Origin: Ananas comosus
Taxonomy: Eukaryota; Streptophyta; Magnoliopsida; Poales; Bromeliaceae
Length of the DNA: 64,000 nucleotides
Reading direction: 5' to 3'
Assembly (NCBI RefSeq): GCF_001540865.1
Contig: NC_033630.1
Location: 6,192,393-6,256,392, forward strand
Positions 9,893 to 24,800 of this stretch are shown here, in pieces. The translations under genes and the position numbers were made by a program. Every line of letters starts with the position of its first letter. Within the stretch, counting starts at the first letter, position 1. The notes beneath the pieces were generated by a model. The model was given only the letters and a program-made list of their open reading frames with translations. It was not told the origin of the DNA and made no database searches.

Positions 9893-12800
9893 GTCGTATA
9901 CCAATTTATTTTGTTTTCATATTTGCCCATATTGCTTTAATTAGTGTTATACACTGCTAATTATTTAATCTTAAGCAATTCCTTGTATTGTATGTAGGCA
10001 TCGTGGCTTTATTTATGTTTCATAAGTGTTATCTCTAACAGGAAATGAGGTGGAGTGCGAGCAGCTTGTTTGGGTCACTCGAAGAGGTGGAGAAGCTGTC
10101 CCTTTTAGCTCATATATCTGGCGGCGTGGAACTATACCTATTTGGTGGGGAGCAGAACTTAAACTTGCCATAGAAGCTGAAATTTACGTCTCGGCGCAGG
10201 ATCCTTATAGAGGAAGTGCACAATATTATCAAAGATTAAGTAAGAGATATGGTACCCAGTCATCTGAATTAAATGCAAGCAAGCAAAAGAAGACACCTAT
10301 CATTTGTGTTAATTTACTAAGAAAAGGCGAAGGAAAGCCAGAAAAGATTCTGGTTGATCATTTTGAAGAATCTCTAAAACATGTGCGATCTAGTGGACAG
10401 CTTCCTCATACTTGGATTCAATTGATAAATTATGACTGGCATGCAACAGTGAAATCAAAAGGCGAGCAAGAGACAATTGAGGGACTATGGAAGCATCTTA
10501 AGGCACCCACGATGGCCATCGGTTTTTCTGACGGAATTTATTATCCACGGCAGCAGCAGCTTAAGGAATGCAGAGGTTTAATAATCCAGAATGGCGATGT
10601 TGTTGGTGGATTTTGCTTGAGCTCACTTCAAAATGGGGTTATACGTTTCAATTGTGCAGATTCTCTAGATCGAACAAATGCTGCCAGCTATTTTGGGGCT
10701 CTTCAAGTTTTTGTTGAACAATGTAGACGATTAGGCATTTCCCTGGACAGAGATGCCGTTTTTAGGTCATCTTCGATGAACAAATACATAGAATTTGGTA
10801 ATTATGGTGGAAGTGGTGGTCCTTTGCCTCCTGGGTGGGAGGAACGTTCTGATCCTGTTTCAGGGAAGACTTTCTATATAGATCATAATACACGGAAGAC
10901 CACTTGGGAGCATCCATGTCAGGACAAGCCTTGGAAGAAATTTGATTTGACATTTGAACAATTCAAGAGCTCAACCATGTTAGTTCCGGTAAATCAACTG
11001 GCTGATCTATTCCTGCTAGCGGGTGACATCCATGCAACACTGTATACTGGGTCGAAAGCAATGCACAGTCAGATCCTCAATATATTTAATGAAGACAGTG
11101 GTGGCAAATTTAGCAAATTTTCAGCTGCCCAGAATGTTAAAATTACTTTACAGAGAAGATATCAAAATGTCCTCGTTGATAGTTCTCGTCAAAAGCAGTT
11201 GGAGATGTTTCTTGGGTTAAGGCTCTTCAAGCATCTTCCCTCGATTTCTCTTCATCCTCTTGAAGTAGGTGAAACTAATATTTTCACGTGTAAGCATTTT
11301 TGTGATTTTGATGATTTGAAATGTCATACTCATGCTTAAACTATTTTGCTTATGATAACAAAGATTTCTACTGTAACATAAAAGGCTAGTGAAAAATTCT
11401 AGAGCAGTCAAAGATGTGGAAATAGCATGGAATGACCAATTTTCTTTTCTTGATTCATTAGGTTGATAATCTCAATTTTCTCAGAGGATTTGTAGCACTC
11501 TTGATAAATTAGCTATACGATTAGTGCTAAAGGCAAGCTAGTTAGGTACTTTACCAGGTTTTACCCGAAGTTGTACACATAGAAGGAATTATGTCATTTA
11601 CTGGCTTTGTAAACAGAAGCATGTACCGGAAATATTTCGTTCTTGGCATTTTTTTTTTGTTGATTTTATTTTCAAGTTGATTTCATTAAATATTCAAGGA
11701 CAAAAGGCAAAAATCTTTCATATGTAGGCTAGCAATATTTTCCTCCTTTTGATGTAATAACAGAAGAAGAATTACTAGGGAAAAGGATTGCTGCTGCTGT
11801 CTCTCTTCTTTTCTTCTGTTCTTTACTTTGTTTTTATGCTATTTGAGATGATTTATCTTTGTCTATCGTTGAAATGCAAATCTCTGAGGTTCTTATCCAA
11901 CAAATGCTTATTTTCTTTCCTGAAGTTAGTTTATCATGTGAGCACTTCCCTATTAGTTATGATCTTTTCAATGTACCTTACCTGAAGGCATAATGATCCG
12001 AACAAAACTTTTATGGTTGCACCATTTTCATTTCCATAAAAATTTCAGAACATCACCCTCAAGTCCATGAATTGCATCCTGGGCTGAGGGGCCCATCTTG
12101 CTACATTAGTGTCATGCCCTGGGGTCCCTTTTTGAAATCCAATTGAAATCGGGTTATTTTTATAAATTAGAGTTAGCGGAAAACTGCCCTTTTTTTTGAC
12201 CTTGACACAGGGGTGTAACAGACTCGTCACAAATACAGAAAATTTTCGAAACAAACGGACAGAATCTCCCCTGTATTTGTAGGGCGTAACACATATACAA
12301 TTAACAACCAGACTTCCACTCGCACGCACAATGATATAAGATGTACAAGGATCACTAATTCCGCATCACACAGCTAACGATCCTTAGAACATCCATTCAC
12401 GTTCATTCACATATATCCTATTAGTTCCAAATGTCTCCCACACGAAGACTTTATTTGCAATTCTAACTTTCGAAAAGCCACAAGAAAACCACTTGAAATC
12501 GTTCCCCACATAGGAGCCTTCATTTTAAAAATGCTACCACGAGGGGTAGAAAACCAACATTCGAAAACTGAGTCCAAAACTACAAGTGTTTAAAAGCCAC
12601 GGAAATCCCAAACCATGAATATCCAAAACTCATAAATACATCATCCAAAAATCCGCAAGTATGACGTATTAACTGAACCACATCTAACATCTACTAACAA
12701 GTGTAGGGGTGAACTATACTATCACTGTATCACATATATATCTAATACTATGTATGAAGTGATCCAGAACATATACCATAGATCAAGACCTCTATGACCG

Positions 12801-15800
12801 CCTACTAACTACGGCCGTACGCTGCGTCCCAACCAATCTCATCCGCGTCACCTGAAAAATAGTGGGGGGTGAGAACATATAAACACGTCTCCCCCTCCCA
12901 GTGGGTACCGTAAGCCGACGAAGGCAAGTGTACTCACTGGTAACCAAGTATAGGTAAAGAAAGGTCTACAGTAGCAATGTAAGTGTAACGAACAAAAGAA
13001 CTGTAAGCAAGCACGCAACAACCACTACTGTAGTCTGTAGCTATATGCGTCAATCGGACAAAAAGTCCAAATGTACCCAATCTATGCCGTCGTGTCGGTC
13101 CAAGGACCTCAGGCAAGTGCCACGCCGCTCTAAATGGCATATAACCCTATCATAAGCTTCTGCACGGGTTTGCAACCAACTTCTTTTCCGGAAAAGAACA
13201 CCCTCCCGCGCGAGATCAGACAGCTGGTCTTCGTGAAATACTGTCGAGCTGTGGTGATCGATGCGAATATGATCAATAGCTAACCGTCGGCGAATGGCCG
13301 ACAATCTCCGCCCCTTGGGGCATACTGACCAATAGGTCATCAAACTGTAAGGGAATACGAGTACCGACCATCAAGTCAACTGGGATGGGACTACTCAACA
13401 TCTTCTCAAGTGTATACAAGTACCGGCCACTCAGGTCAACTAGTAGGTATGATGTCCATGTCACAAGGGGTATACAGGCACCACCATTCAGGTCAACTAG
13501 AATGTGTATATCAATGTCACTACCGCTCTACTCTAAGTCATGAATGCAAGAGAGAATACACTAAGTAGAGCAAGGTCGAAGTCATGTGATGAAAGGCTCG
13601 AGTACTGGATAGACAAGTATATGTAAGCAATAAAGGATAGAGATGAAGGGAACATCACCGAGCGTGCACCATTGAACCGACTTCGGATCGAAGTACCCAC
13701 CTGTGTCCATCGCCGCGGCTAGCTATTGCGAGACGAGGGATGTCAACCGGACCTACGATAGGCCCACCGAGTCAGGATCTGATCAACGTGACTCAAAACA
13801 CAATACTCACAAACCCAAAACCATCTGCGGAATCGGTTTCCCAAAACCAATTCCCAAAACTCGTTGGGAATCTCCAAAACGCATCGGGATGCCCTCGGGA
13901 CCCACGAAATTTCTCGAAACACATCGACTCATACCGTGAGTCACCCGTTGCCCTGAAACACATCCATTTGAGTGTCTAGGCAGCGAACACAAGCACCAAG
14001 GTCAACTCGATCATCGTCGGTCGGCTATTCGCTCTGGGCTTTCGGAAATGTCCACTTTGGCATCGGAAGCCTCTGCCGCTCACCTGTCGCCTTCGAACAC
14101 ACGAGGTGACCTTGGTGGCCAGCCAACGGGGCTAGGCGATGATTCCCGGGGCGACCACGTAGCCGGAAACTCATCGGGAAGCGAACTCACTTTCTATCGG
14201 TGATTTCGCCGAAAAACGCACTGAAACCCCTTTGCTGCTCATCCATCACCTTCGGACTTCGAAGATGGTGGTAGCAATCAGCCAACAAGGCTTGGCGGGG
14301 TCTCTAGGGCATTCAAATGACCAACGTGCGAAAATCGCAACATAAACCGCGTCCGATCGGCGATTCTCCGCCAAACGACGCCGTGGGACCCCATTTCCAC
14401 TTCGCAATGGCTCCCGGACCTTTGACGTTCAGTCAAGAGGTTGCCAACAGCGATTGCGTGCTATCCGAGGCTGTGCGTGGGGTCCTCATTGCATACTATT
14501 TGCAATAAACCCAACAAAGCAACAACCACTATACAAATAATGCATAAAACATGAGTTTCGAGCTCGTTACCCTGATTCACAACATAGTGAATCAAAAGCA
14601 AGTTCAATGCAGAATAAATGTCCCCTCAGCGATAAAACCTGATTTTCTCGAAACCGTGCGTTGAACATAAAATCTGTCAGCGACAATAGTTCCGGCACAG
14701 CCGGACCATCGAAAATGAGCTATTGGATCGCCCTGAATGGAGTCCGATTCGCACCCAAAGCCCACCTCTCTCCTCGGTCATCGTTGGAAACGCGGGTTAC
14801 TATTCACTTTAAGTGAAAAGTAATAAATGCGTAAAAACTTTATTTTAAATCCTTTTTCGCTGAAATTTAGCGGCCAAGCATAAAGTTAAAATACACACGA
14901 TAACATTTAAGAAGATGTCCAACATACATAGGGGAAAAATCTCAATCCTCACAATTAGTATAATAATCCTACTAATCTGCGCATGCATTATTATATAAAT
15001 GCTGGAACTGCGCATCCTAAAGATTTTATAGCAGCCATTGATTTCCTTTTTAACAAGTAAATTTTCTCAGGACGACTTATCATTCTGGACTATTCTACTC
15101 ATATTAGTGCTTTTTATTGGTTTTTAAAGTCTTAATCGGTGAAGTAAAAGCAAATAAATAAAGTAAGAATTATCTAGTATCTACAATGTTGTCAAATTGG
15201 GAAAAAAAGGCCTATGCACACAAATGTTGCTAATTCAGTTTTCCAGGGAATATTTTTAATATTTACACTGCTGGCAGAATATGGCATCAGTTTTAAATAT
15301 GTCAACCTTATATTTTCCATTTAGATCTTTGTTTACCGATAGTTTTTGTTGTTGAAACTTGCATTATCTTTTTATCAATGATCATTACATGATTCAACTT
15401 CTAGCGAAGAGGACATCTCATTTGGTATTGATCTATTTCAGCTGTTTACTTGCTCTTTCGGCTTCGACCTCATTGAGCTTTCGGAATTTTTTCTTAATAG
15501 TTTCATTTTGCTTGTTGATTATATTCAGGTATTATCACGGCCATCTGGGTTCTTGTTGAAACCTGTTCCAAGTGTCTTCCCCAATGCTGACAGTGGTTCA
15601 AACCTTCTCAGTTACAAGAAGAAAGACCTGATTTGGGTATGAATCCCTTCTGTAAAGCAATAGATTGTTTCCAGCATGCGGCAACTCTTCTTTTTTTCCC
15701 CCTCTAATTTTCAATCTTATATTCATAGTTATGTTATATGCTGCCTCTTGATGTGGAGGATTTGTTCTTTAACAGGTATGTCCGCCTGCTGCAGATGTTG

Positions 15801-18800
15801 TCGAACTATTTATTTTTCTTGCAGAGCCTTGCCATGTCTGCCAGATTCTTTTAACAGTCTCTCACGGTGCAGAGGATTCATCATATCCAGGAGCTGTAGA
15901 TGTTAGAGTTGGATGCAGTTTAGATGGGCTTAAATTGGTTCTTGAGGTTTTCTTCTTACTTTTGTAGTCTATCCTCTAGCCTGCATGTGGCAAAGTATCA
16001 TGTTCTTTTCAAATTAATTACTCATTATGTATAGATTTCGAAAAACGATGCTTTGTCTCCTATGGTTCTTTTTGTGCTTAAATAGCTGCTGCCTTGTTGT
16101 GTCTAAGTTATTTGGGGGCATCTTAGAGATATTCCTGAATTACTTAAGTATTAAGTGCTGCTTCCAACTTCCAAGTGTTAATGCGCCCATAACTTGTTGA
16201 TTGCAGTAGTTATATTGCACCAACTAGATTCTGTAATGCATGCTGTTTTCTCTTAACATTTGAAGTTGCATGATATTATTGTCCTGTTTACATAAAGTCT
16301 TAAACCAACAAATTTTTTCTCTTACCATATGTGTCAGGGAATAATAATCCAACTCAAATTTTTAGTAGATATATTTCTGAAACCCATTTATAGATTTATC
16401 AGCCTAAAACTATGAGAGCAGGGACAATATATGTACTTCTACATAAGTAATAAATATAACAATGATCTGTTCAATATCTACCATACAACTATCCCTATTT
16501 ACTAAAGACTATATGTACTTCTATCTAGTAATAAATATAAGAACCTTACCTGAAACTGATAGTGCATTTTATAATGGCTACATCAACTTTAGACGTTTGG
16601 ATTTACAGGTAGAAGTTTGAATTTTAGTGTTTAAACTTTTCTCCCTCTTGATTTCAGAAATTTCCATCAAAACTGTTAGAATTTAATGGTTTTTACTTTA
16701 GAAGTTTGGATTTACTGGTTAGAAGTTTGGATTTTACTGTTTAAACTTTTCTTCCTCTTGATTTCAGAAATTTCATCAAAATTGTTAGAATTTAATGGTT
16801 TCCGCTGAAAAAAGTTACAGATTATTATTTCTAGTAGCAGAATATTCTGTTATATACTTATATTACAGAATGTTTCGTAAACAGATTCTTTAAGTTCTGA
16901 TAGGGAGTTAGTTAGATCAAATATACTCTTAAGCTTAGGTAGTACAATCCAAATTTTCAAAAGTTTAGGCACTTTTTTTAATTTCAGGTAAGGTATGTAA
17001 TTTTTCATCTTCTTCATACTATGCTTTTTATTCTCATGTATCGTCCTTCTTAGTTAACAGTATAGAGGTTAATGCCTAGTGTTTCCAATGCTAGATCTCA
17101 TCTGACAGCAAATTGATTATTGCTGTAGGGTGCATGCATCCCACAATGCTCAAATGGGACAAATCTTTTGATCCCTCTTATGGGACGAATTGATCCAGAG
17201 GATTTTGCAGTCACTGGTAAAAGTGCACGCCTACATGGTCAAGAAAGCTCTTACCTTCCTTTGTTGTATGACTTCGAAGAAGTGGAGGGTGAATTGAACT
17301 TCTTGAACCGCATTGTTGCACTTACTTTCTATCCATCTGTTCCTGGAAGATTACCTGTTACACTTGGTGAGGTAAAATGTTTATACTGAAACCTGTAGAA
17401 GCTGGCTTGTGACAGAATAAAAAAAAGAATTGGAGTTGTGTTATATTAAGAAGATTAAAATTTTATTTCTTTTCTCTTTCAGTAGTCTACAGGTTTTGTA
17501 TTAAGAATGATCACTAGTTGTCATTATTTGTTTACAAATGGTTTTGATCTTTTTAAAGATGGCAACATGAATTTAACTAGTTTCTTCAAATATTTTGCAC
17601 AAAACGTGAGCTAATATATCAAAATATTCCAAAATCAACTTTTGTTAAGTGATAGGTTGTTATGCTTATTTGCTTTCTTTCTTTTTTTCTTCCCCTAACA
17701 TAACACCCTCTTCTCCTAAAACTTCACAAATTTCTCAACTGATGTGCTAAACCTAGATAAAAATTGCTGAAAGCACAAAGTCCTAAACCAATGATATAGG
17801 AGCCAGGGGCCAAACCAAAGTTGATATTGCAAGAGTTGTTTGTTATAGCATGCTACTAGAAAATGCTTCACTACATATTTATCTTTGTTCCTGTGGATGG
17901 TCAATTTACTACCTTCATTCCTAATTCCAGAGTTTTTGTTCTATTCTTGGACCTATCCTGCTTTTAACCCTTTCGTGTTCTGGTAAAAGGTTCCCTGCAT
18001 CTTAAATGTTCCAGCCTTCACATAATTTTGGATCTTTATACCTAGTCAAAAATTCAGAAGCATCTTCCTGCTGTGCTGAAAAGGCTTTTAAAAGTATGGG
18101 TAGAAGTGCATTGCATATGCAAGATTATCAGAATTTGGTGTTTCCTATGTTGTGACGTTTAGCTCGAAGTTCAAATAGTGAAAATTATCCATTTCTCGCT
18201 TCATTCCATGCCATTGGGAATCTGTGTGAAACTCTAAAACATCTAAATTTTTGCAGTTATAGATGATATAGAGAAGGTTTCTCATCTAGCAATAACTATT
18301 AGACAGTGTGTCGACAGCGTGATTCACGAAGGAATTATAATTTGGTATGTAAAAGTAGTATTATTAGATGGTGTCTAAACTCTAAGGGCGTGTTTGGTTC
18401 GGGTTATCTTGCCAAGATTACTGGTAATCCTGTTAGGATTACTACGTTTGGTTCATCCAATATGTAATCTGGTTGGTTATGTAGTATTACAAATGGTGCA
18501 GGATTACTCTGAAAATATCATTGATAGCAGATTATCTTGCATGATATGTAAAATTACAAGTATACCCCTCCAACCTCCCCAAACCCTTTCAATACGTCCT
18601 TTTTAAAATTTTATTTAAAATTTTTTATTGTCAATTTTAAAAATTTAAAATTTAAAATTTAAAATTTAAAATTTAAATTCCAAATTTCGTAAATTTAAAT
18701 TCTAAAATTTTTAAAACTTAAATTTTAAAATTTTTAAAATTTTAAATTTTTAAACTTTGAATTTTAAATTTTAAATTTTTAAACTTCAAATTTTAAATTT

Positions 18801-21800
18801 TAAATTTTAAAGTTCAAGTGTATATTTAAATTCTAGATTTTAAATTTAGATTTTAAATTTTAAATTTTCAATTGAAATTTATATTTAAATTTCAAAATTC
18901 AAAATTTAAATTATAAATTTTATATTTGTATTTTAAATTAAAATATTAAAATTTCTATTTTTGTTCAGATTTAAAATTCAAAATTTAAAATTTAAAATGA
19001 AAATTTAAATTCCAATTTTAAATTATTTAGAATAAAATTTAGTAAAAGGATTATTATTTGTAAATAGTAAAAAAAAAGTTTGTCAAATATGATTAAGGAC
19101 AATTTTGGAATAGATTACACTTTATTATTAGCATTATTGAATTTTATAAAATAAAGCAAATGTAGTAATTCTATATATACTGTAATCCGGCATTACATTA
19201 CTGCATTTAACCAAGCACAATAATGCAGCATCAGTAGTAATCTGATTCAGAAATTTCAGATACCTAGTTATGTTGAAATAACCTGTAATGCTACATAACT
19301 CGAACCAAACGCGCCCTAAATCATTTAGCAGTCTCTTATGTCAACCTCGGTATTTAATGGGCTTGATCTTTTAATAAGTGTTTTATCATTTATTATCTGT
19401 TATATTTTTCTTTACGAGGGCATGATTATCCAAGTTAAATAGGAAATTAAGAGTAACTAACATACGCTGGGCAGCTCTGGGTAATCTTTACACTGTAACT
19501 TAGCTGTTTGCATAATCTATCAATGTATAAGTTGGGTTTCTGTCTGTCACAACTTTTTCTTCCTATTTTATGCCTTCAAAAATATTTCTTATCAAACCTT
19601 TCCTTCTCCTACTGTCATCCCCATTCAACTCATTATGTAACTACCTCTAGCTTATCAGGTTGAAAACTGAACAATGAGAAATTATGAACCATCTACCTCT
19701 TTGGTTTCCATGAGATCTGAACATTTAAATATCAATTAGCCGCCAATAAATTTCTCTTTGCTCACCATTGTCCATTTCATCCATCAATTTATTGTCCTTT
19801 TATTTGCCATTTCTTGGTGCAAGGTGAAGTCAACATGCTTCTTTTGTAGCAGATGGAGATTTAACTGTTCATCTTCCTCATCATTTGAACAATACTCGTC
19901 TTTTTTTTCCATAAACCTAAATATTGCTGTTTTCCAAGCAGCATGATGCCTGCATAGTTTGTGAATTGTAACTTAATTTCATATCATGCCTGCATAGTTT
20001 GGTGAATTATAACTTAATCCATATCATTCAAGAATTTCATTTTTGAGCATTTTTTCTAGAATACCCTGTTTTGGTTGTATACAAGTTTCACTGTCATTCT
20101 CTTTGGTAGGTGTTACATATGTGATACATCCCTTTTTTTTTTTGAGAGATAGGTAGCATGCTACCCGCTTCATTTATTTTATTTAGAAATAAACTTAGAT
20201 GGAAATCTGAATCAACAAGGATTCGAACTTGGGACCTCGGGTACCAACCACCAAGCCCTTTGCCACTTGCACTAGGGACGGTCGGTTGTGATACATCCCT
20301 TTCAAGTGATGTTTGTTAGCATCACGGGATAGTTATGCTGTTTGAAATATGCTGCAGCTGCATACTCTTTAATTTTCTAACATCTATTGTTTGCTTTGAC
20401 TCTTAATCTTCTTTTGTTGTGCTAATCATCTCTGTTTGAGAGGATACTTTGGATCCTCTGTTCTAAGTCTTATTTTATGACAATTAATTAGTTGGTTCTT
20501 TGACTCTAAACTTGTTTAGATAATTTTTGAATCAGCTTGAATATCTGGCAGGTTGAAGTACTTGGGGTTTCTCTTCCATGGACGGGTATATTTTCTAACA
20601 ACAGTATTGGTGCTGACTTCATCAAGCTTCTTCAAGAAAACTCGGCGAAGATTGCTAAACTTCATCGCAGTTCAGATGTAAAAGACTCCACAAATCCTTT
20701 TATTGATAACCCCACTGCACATGCGAGTAGTCAATCATTTGTCCAACCAAGTTTGGCGAACAATGTTTTTGATTTTCTCAGTGGAGATTATGCAATACCA
20801 AATCAGCTGGACAATTCAAATATAAGCCGAAGTACTGAATTGAGCAGCGGGGAGTTGTTTGATTTCCTTGACAGTTCTGCTGCTGACAGCCACTTTTCTG
20901 CTTCATCAGAGGTGCCCTCTGAATTACATAACGAAAGTGCTGAGGAGTCCAATAGCATTCAGCTTTACTTAAATATTTTCAGATCCTTTCCAGAACCTAA
21001 TAAGGTAACGACCTGTTATTTCCCATTTCTTCCTATTTGATGAAATTGGTCAACTTCTTATCTAGTTGGGAAAATTTTGATTACCTTGTAGATCTAACTA
21101 TTGTTTACTTCGTATTTTATTACTTCTCTCTGTTCTGAATTGCATTTTCTCTTGCAAAAGTCTTCTTAATGCCCCTCGTAGCTATTAAAACTTTTAACTT
21201 TTATTGGAGGATCACACTATGCCAGTTTAGAGTTATACTTTGATGGACCAGGATAGAACCATAGTTAGTTAATTCGGATTAGGCAAAATTCGGTACGGGT
21301 ATAATACGAATGAAATTCGTAGTCCAATTTTTAAATTTGTTGAAAAATACAGCTTAAAAAACAAGTTCACCAATTATTCGGATACGTGATTTACACGGAA
21401 ATTATACATTCACCAATTAAAAATTCGGCTATTAAATTAAACTTTTTTTTCTCTAGATTTATGCTATTAGCATAAATACTTATAATTCTTAAACTTATAA
21501 AAATAAAAAGCTACAAAATAAAGTAGATTAAGTAAAGAAAATAATAGCAAACTACATTATACACCACGATATATAACAATCAAAAAAGTAAGAGATTAAG
21601 ATAGTCCATAATAACTTAAACATAAAGTGATAAAACATACAAGGTTCACATACTAGTATAGTTGGAAATTAAATACAAGATAAAGCTCGCACTCTGCATA
21701 TTGCATACTAACATATCTAAATAGTAAATAAATAAATGATATATAAGGTTCACAATTCCACATACGAGCATACATAAAAGTTTGAATAAACATAAAGCAT

Positions 21801-24800
21801 ATAAGCACAAAAAGTTCTAGTAATTATAATCAACGAAGTGCGGCTCCNTATAGTTGGAAATTAAATACAAGATAAAGCTCGCACTCTGCATATTGCATAC
21901 TAACATATCTAAATAGTAAATAAATAAATGATATATAAGGTTCACAATTCCACATACGAGCATACATAAAAGTTTGAATAAACATAAAGCATATAAGCAC
22001 AAAAAGTTCTAGTAATTATAATCAACGAAGTGCGGCTCCTGATTTAACCACGAAAGATCAAGGTTAGTTAATGAATTTTCTTCAGTTTCTTCATCGTCAT
22101 CTTCATCTCCATTTTTTTCATGATCCACATATTCCGAAAGTTCATGAAGTTTTTTTTTAAATTAATAGGCTCCAAATCTTGTGATTCCAAAGTGGACCAC
22201 TTTGTCATTGCCAATGTATTCATTCTAGTATAAACAAGGTTATCTAGCAGTTTCGGAGATAATCTGTTTCTTTTCTTTGTTTGTGCGACTTTATACACAC
22301 TCCAATTTCTTTCACAAGATGAAGAACTACATGGTTGGCTTAAAATACAAACCGCATATTTTCTTAGCATTGGAAGGGGATCACCACAATAATCCCACCA
22401 AACTCGTGTAATGAAGAATAAAAATTAGCTAATGATATTTAAAGAAAATTATACCAAAATTAAACAAGAATATACGAGGATGCGAGGTTTTTAACATCAT
22501 TAAGGCCGTAGAATTGAAAATTGAAGTTGATCTAGAACGATAAAGTTGTACTATCTTCCTCCTCTGGAAGAATTAAATTCTCAAACATGAAACCTATGCC
22601 ATCTTTCGTCTCCCAACTTTCTCTAAACCCTTCACGACACATATAAGCTAGATTCAAAAGAGTTGCAGTTGCATGTATTAGGATGCATAGTATTTCTATA
22701 TCTTCTTTCATCAAATATCTGATGTGTATGAATTTATTTTGATTTTTACCCAAGTGACATTTGATTGCTTCTTTGGCTCTTTCCATAGCATCATATAAGT
22801 GCCCAAAAATAGATCCCTCACCATCAACTAAACGTATAACTCGAACAATAGGCTCCAAAGCCTGTAGGACCTCCTTCGCTCTATTCCAAAATTCATTATT
22901 TTGTACGAGTTCAGTAACTTTCTTTGTTTGCTGACTCTTGTTTAAGTTACTTTCTCTCCATTCAACAGAAGCAATAAAAAGCCTTTGTTCATTCTCAACA
23001 TCCACAGGTGATTGCAATGCAAAAAAAATTGAATCAAATCTTGTAACACAAGGATGCTTTAATTCTTTCTGAGTAGCTTCTCGCATCAATGCCAAGAAAA
23101 CGGTGTGCTTGTACATATGATTTCAATCACCCTCGCCTCGTCAATTACAATTTGCACCCATTCAACGTCCTTATATATCTTTTAAGGGGGTTTTTTGTGC
23201 AATAGTCCTCTTCTAAAATTTTATTTTAAAAATAAACCTGTTAAATATTTATTTGTAGATATAATCCTATAAAAGCGGTGAATGGTTCACCGCTTTCTTT
23301 CTTTTTCTTACTTTTTTTTATAATTCTACGATGGTAAAAGCGGTGAATGGTTCACCGCTTTTACTATTTTCTACTCCTAAACAGAAGTTATGAATGCGGT
23401 GAATCATTCACCGCATTTAAAGGTCTATTTTTATAATTATTTTTTTTTAAAAAAATATTTTTATAATTATAAAAATCGATAAGATTAGTTATAAAAAAAA
23501 TTCTCTTTTAAGAGCAATTGTAAGCCATGTGCCGCACATCGAGTCTTGTACATTCTTGGATCGTTTCGTTGCGGAAAGATCCTCTTGCTCTTTAGTTCTG
23601 GGGGCTTGAACTTGGCCCATGCCAGTACACATCATGGAACCAATAGCTTCGTGAATAACCAAATTTCAATTGAAATGTAACAACAACTTAATTAGGAGTA
23701 ATATGGAAACTTGGAGTTTAGAGGAAGAGAAAGATGTTTTGTGCGAAAAGAAAACACAACAACAATAGTATTAACAGTACATATAAGAGAAAATTGTTAT
23801 AAATAGAAATCAAAATTAAGAAGGGAGGAAAAAAACAATGTAGCTAGGACGTTAAAAATTTGGCACTTAACTTGCAGATAATAGCAAATGTTAATTCTGC
23901 TCATAGAAACTATGAATTAGTACTAGACGAAGTGGGCGTGCAGAACTCGAAAGTCGGAACCAGATGGCGAGCGGCGCGCTGCCTGAGGCAGGGAGGGTTC
24001 CAAACTTACGATGGCGAGCGGTGCAACCGGGTGGGGCGGGGGGCGCGAGTGGTTCCGAATTTCTGATGGTGAGCGGTGCATGGCCTCGGCCGCGGGGCCG
24101 GGGGGGGGGGGGGCGTGAGTGGTCAGTGGACTAATTGGAGTCTGCGGCAATTTGTTTTGAGCTAGGCATTTTTTCCTTTTTTTTAAAGGCGAGCGAGCCA
24201 AGCCGCCCGAGCGAATTTTTTGGCTGAATAATTCAGTAGTCGCGAATAATTTGCAAATAATAAATTATACCCAAAAATTTGCTTTTTATTTCGAATTTTT
24301 GGGAGAAAAAACGTATACTGTGATTTTATTCAAATATTCAATAATTTGCGAATTATTCGCGAATTAACTAACTATGGATGAAGCACAATTCAGCATTGCA
24401 CAAGATTGTGTGGGATTGTGCAATCACATTTTGAAGACCTAAAAGTATAAATTTAATGCAACGACCCGACCCGCTAGCAATAATTACTCTTTGGGCCCAA
24501 ACCACCGGCCCAAAATGCTTAAGCCCAGTTATTATTGCTAGCGTGTAGGCCTCATATAAACTGATCAGAATCATTATCCCATCCGATGTGGGACTATTGG
24601 GGGCGTTACAAACTCCCTCTGTTTAGATCTTGACATTCTCGTCGGATCCAAATCAGATCACAGACAGACAAATCAGGACCAGAATTACCAGGCGATGTGA
24701 GATTCTAGAGGTGGCTCCTACGAGTTCAAGAGGTGGCTCCCACCAAACCCTTTGGTGTAGCACTTTGCCCCGCATAGCACTTAGCTCTCACATTTCCGGC

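Larger units (their letters stand above)
21259..24377 (-). mobile_element. hAT transposon relic in SAC9 intron 6
   Basis: Bounded by 18-bp perfect inverted repeats CCATAGTTAGTTAATTCG (21259-21276) and its complement (24360-24377). The ends share further AATTCG/GAATTATTCG words in the subterminal regions. It contains two minus-strand transposase fragments (22068-22370, 22532-23116). A clean 8-bp target duplication was not found. The interior includes an assembly-duplicated 191-bp segment around N 21848, the palindromic modules at 23.3 kb and a GC-rich patch at 23.9-24.2 kb, some of which may be later insertions. Confidence 0.75.

Noticed and set aside
13703..14508. Several 60-80 codon ORFs in the GC-richer part of intron 2
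   Set aside because: They lie inside a solo LTR with exact target duplications, and none resembles a known protein.
20136..20286. Functional tRNA gene
   Set aside because: A and B boxes are present but no tRNA cloverleaf can be drawn; the A-tail and 16-bp target duplication identify a SINE.
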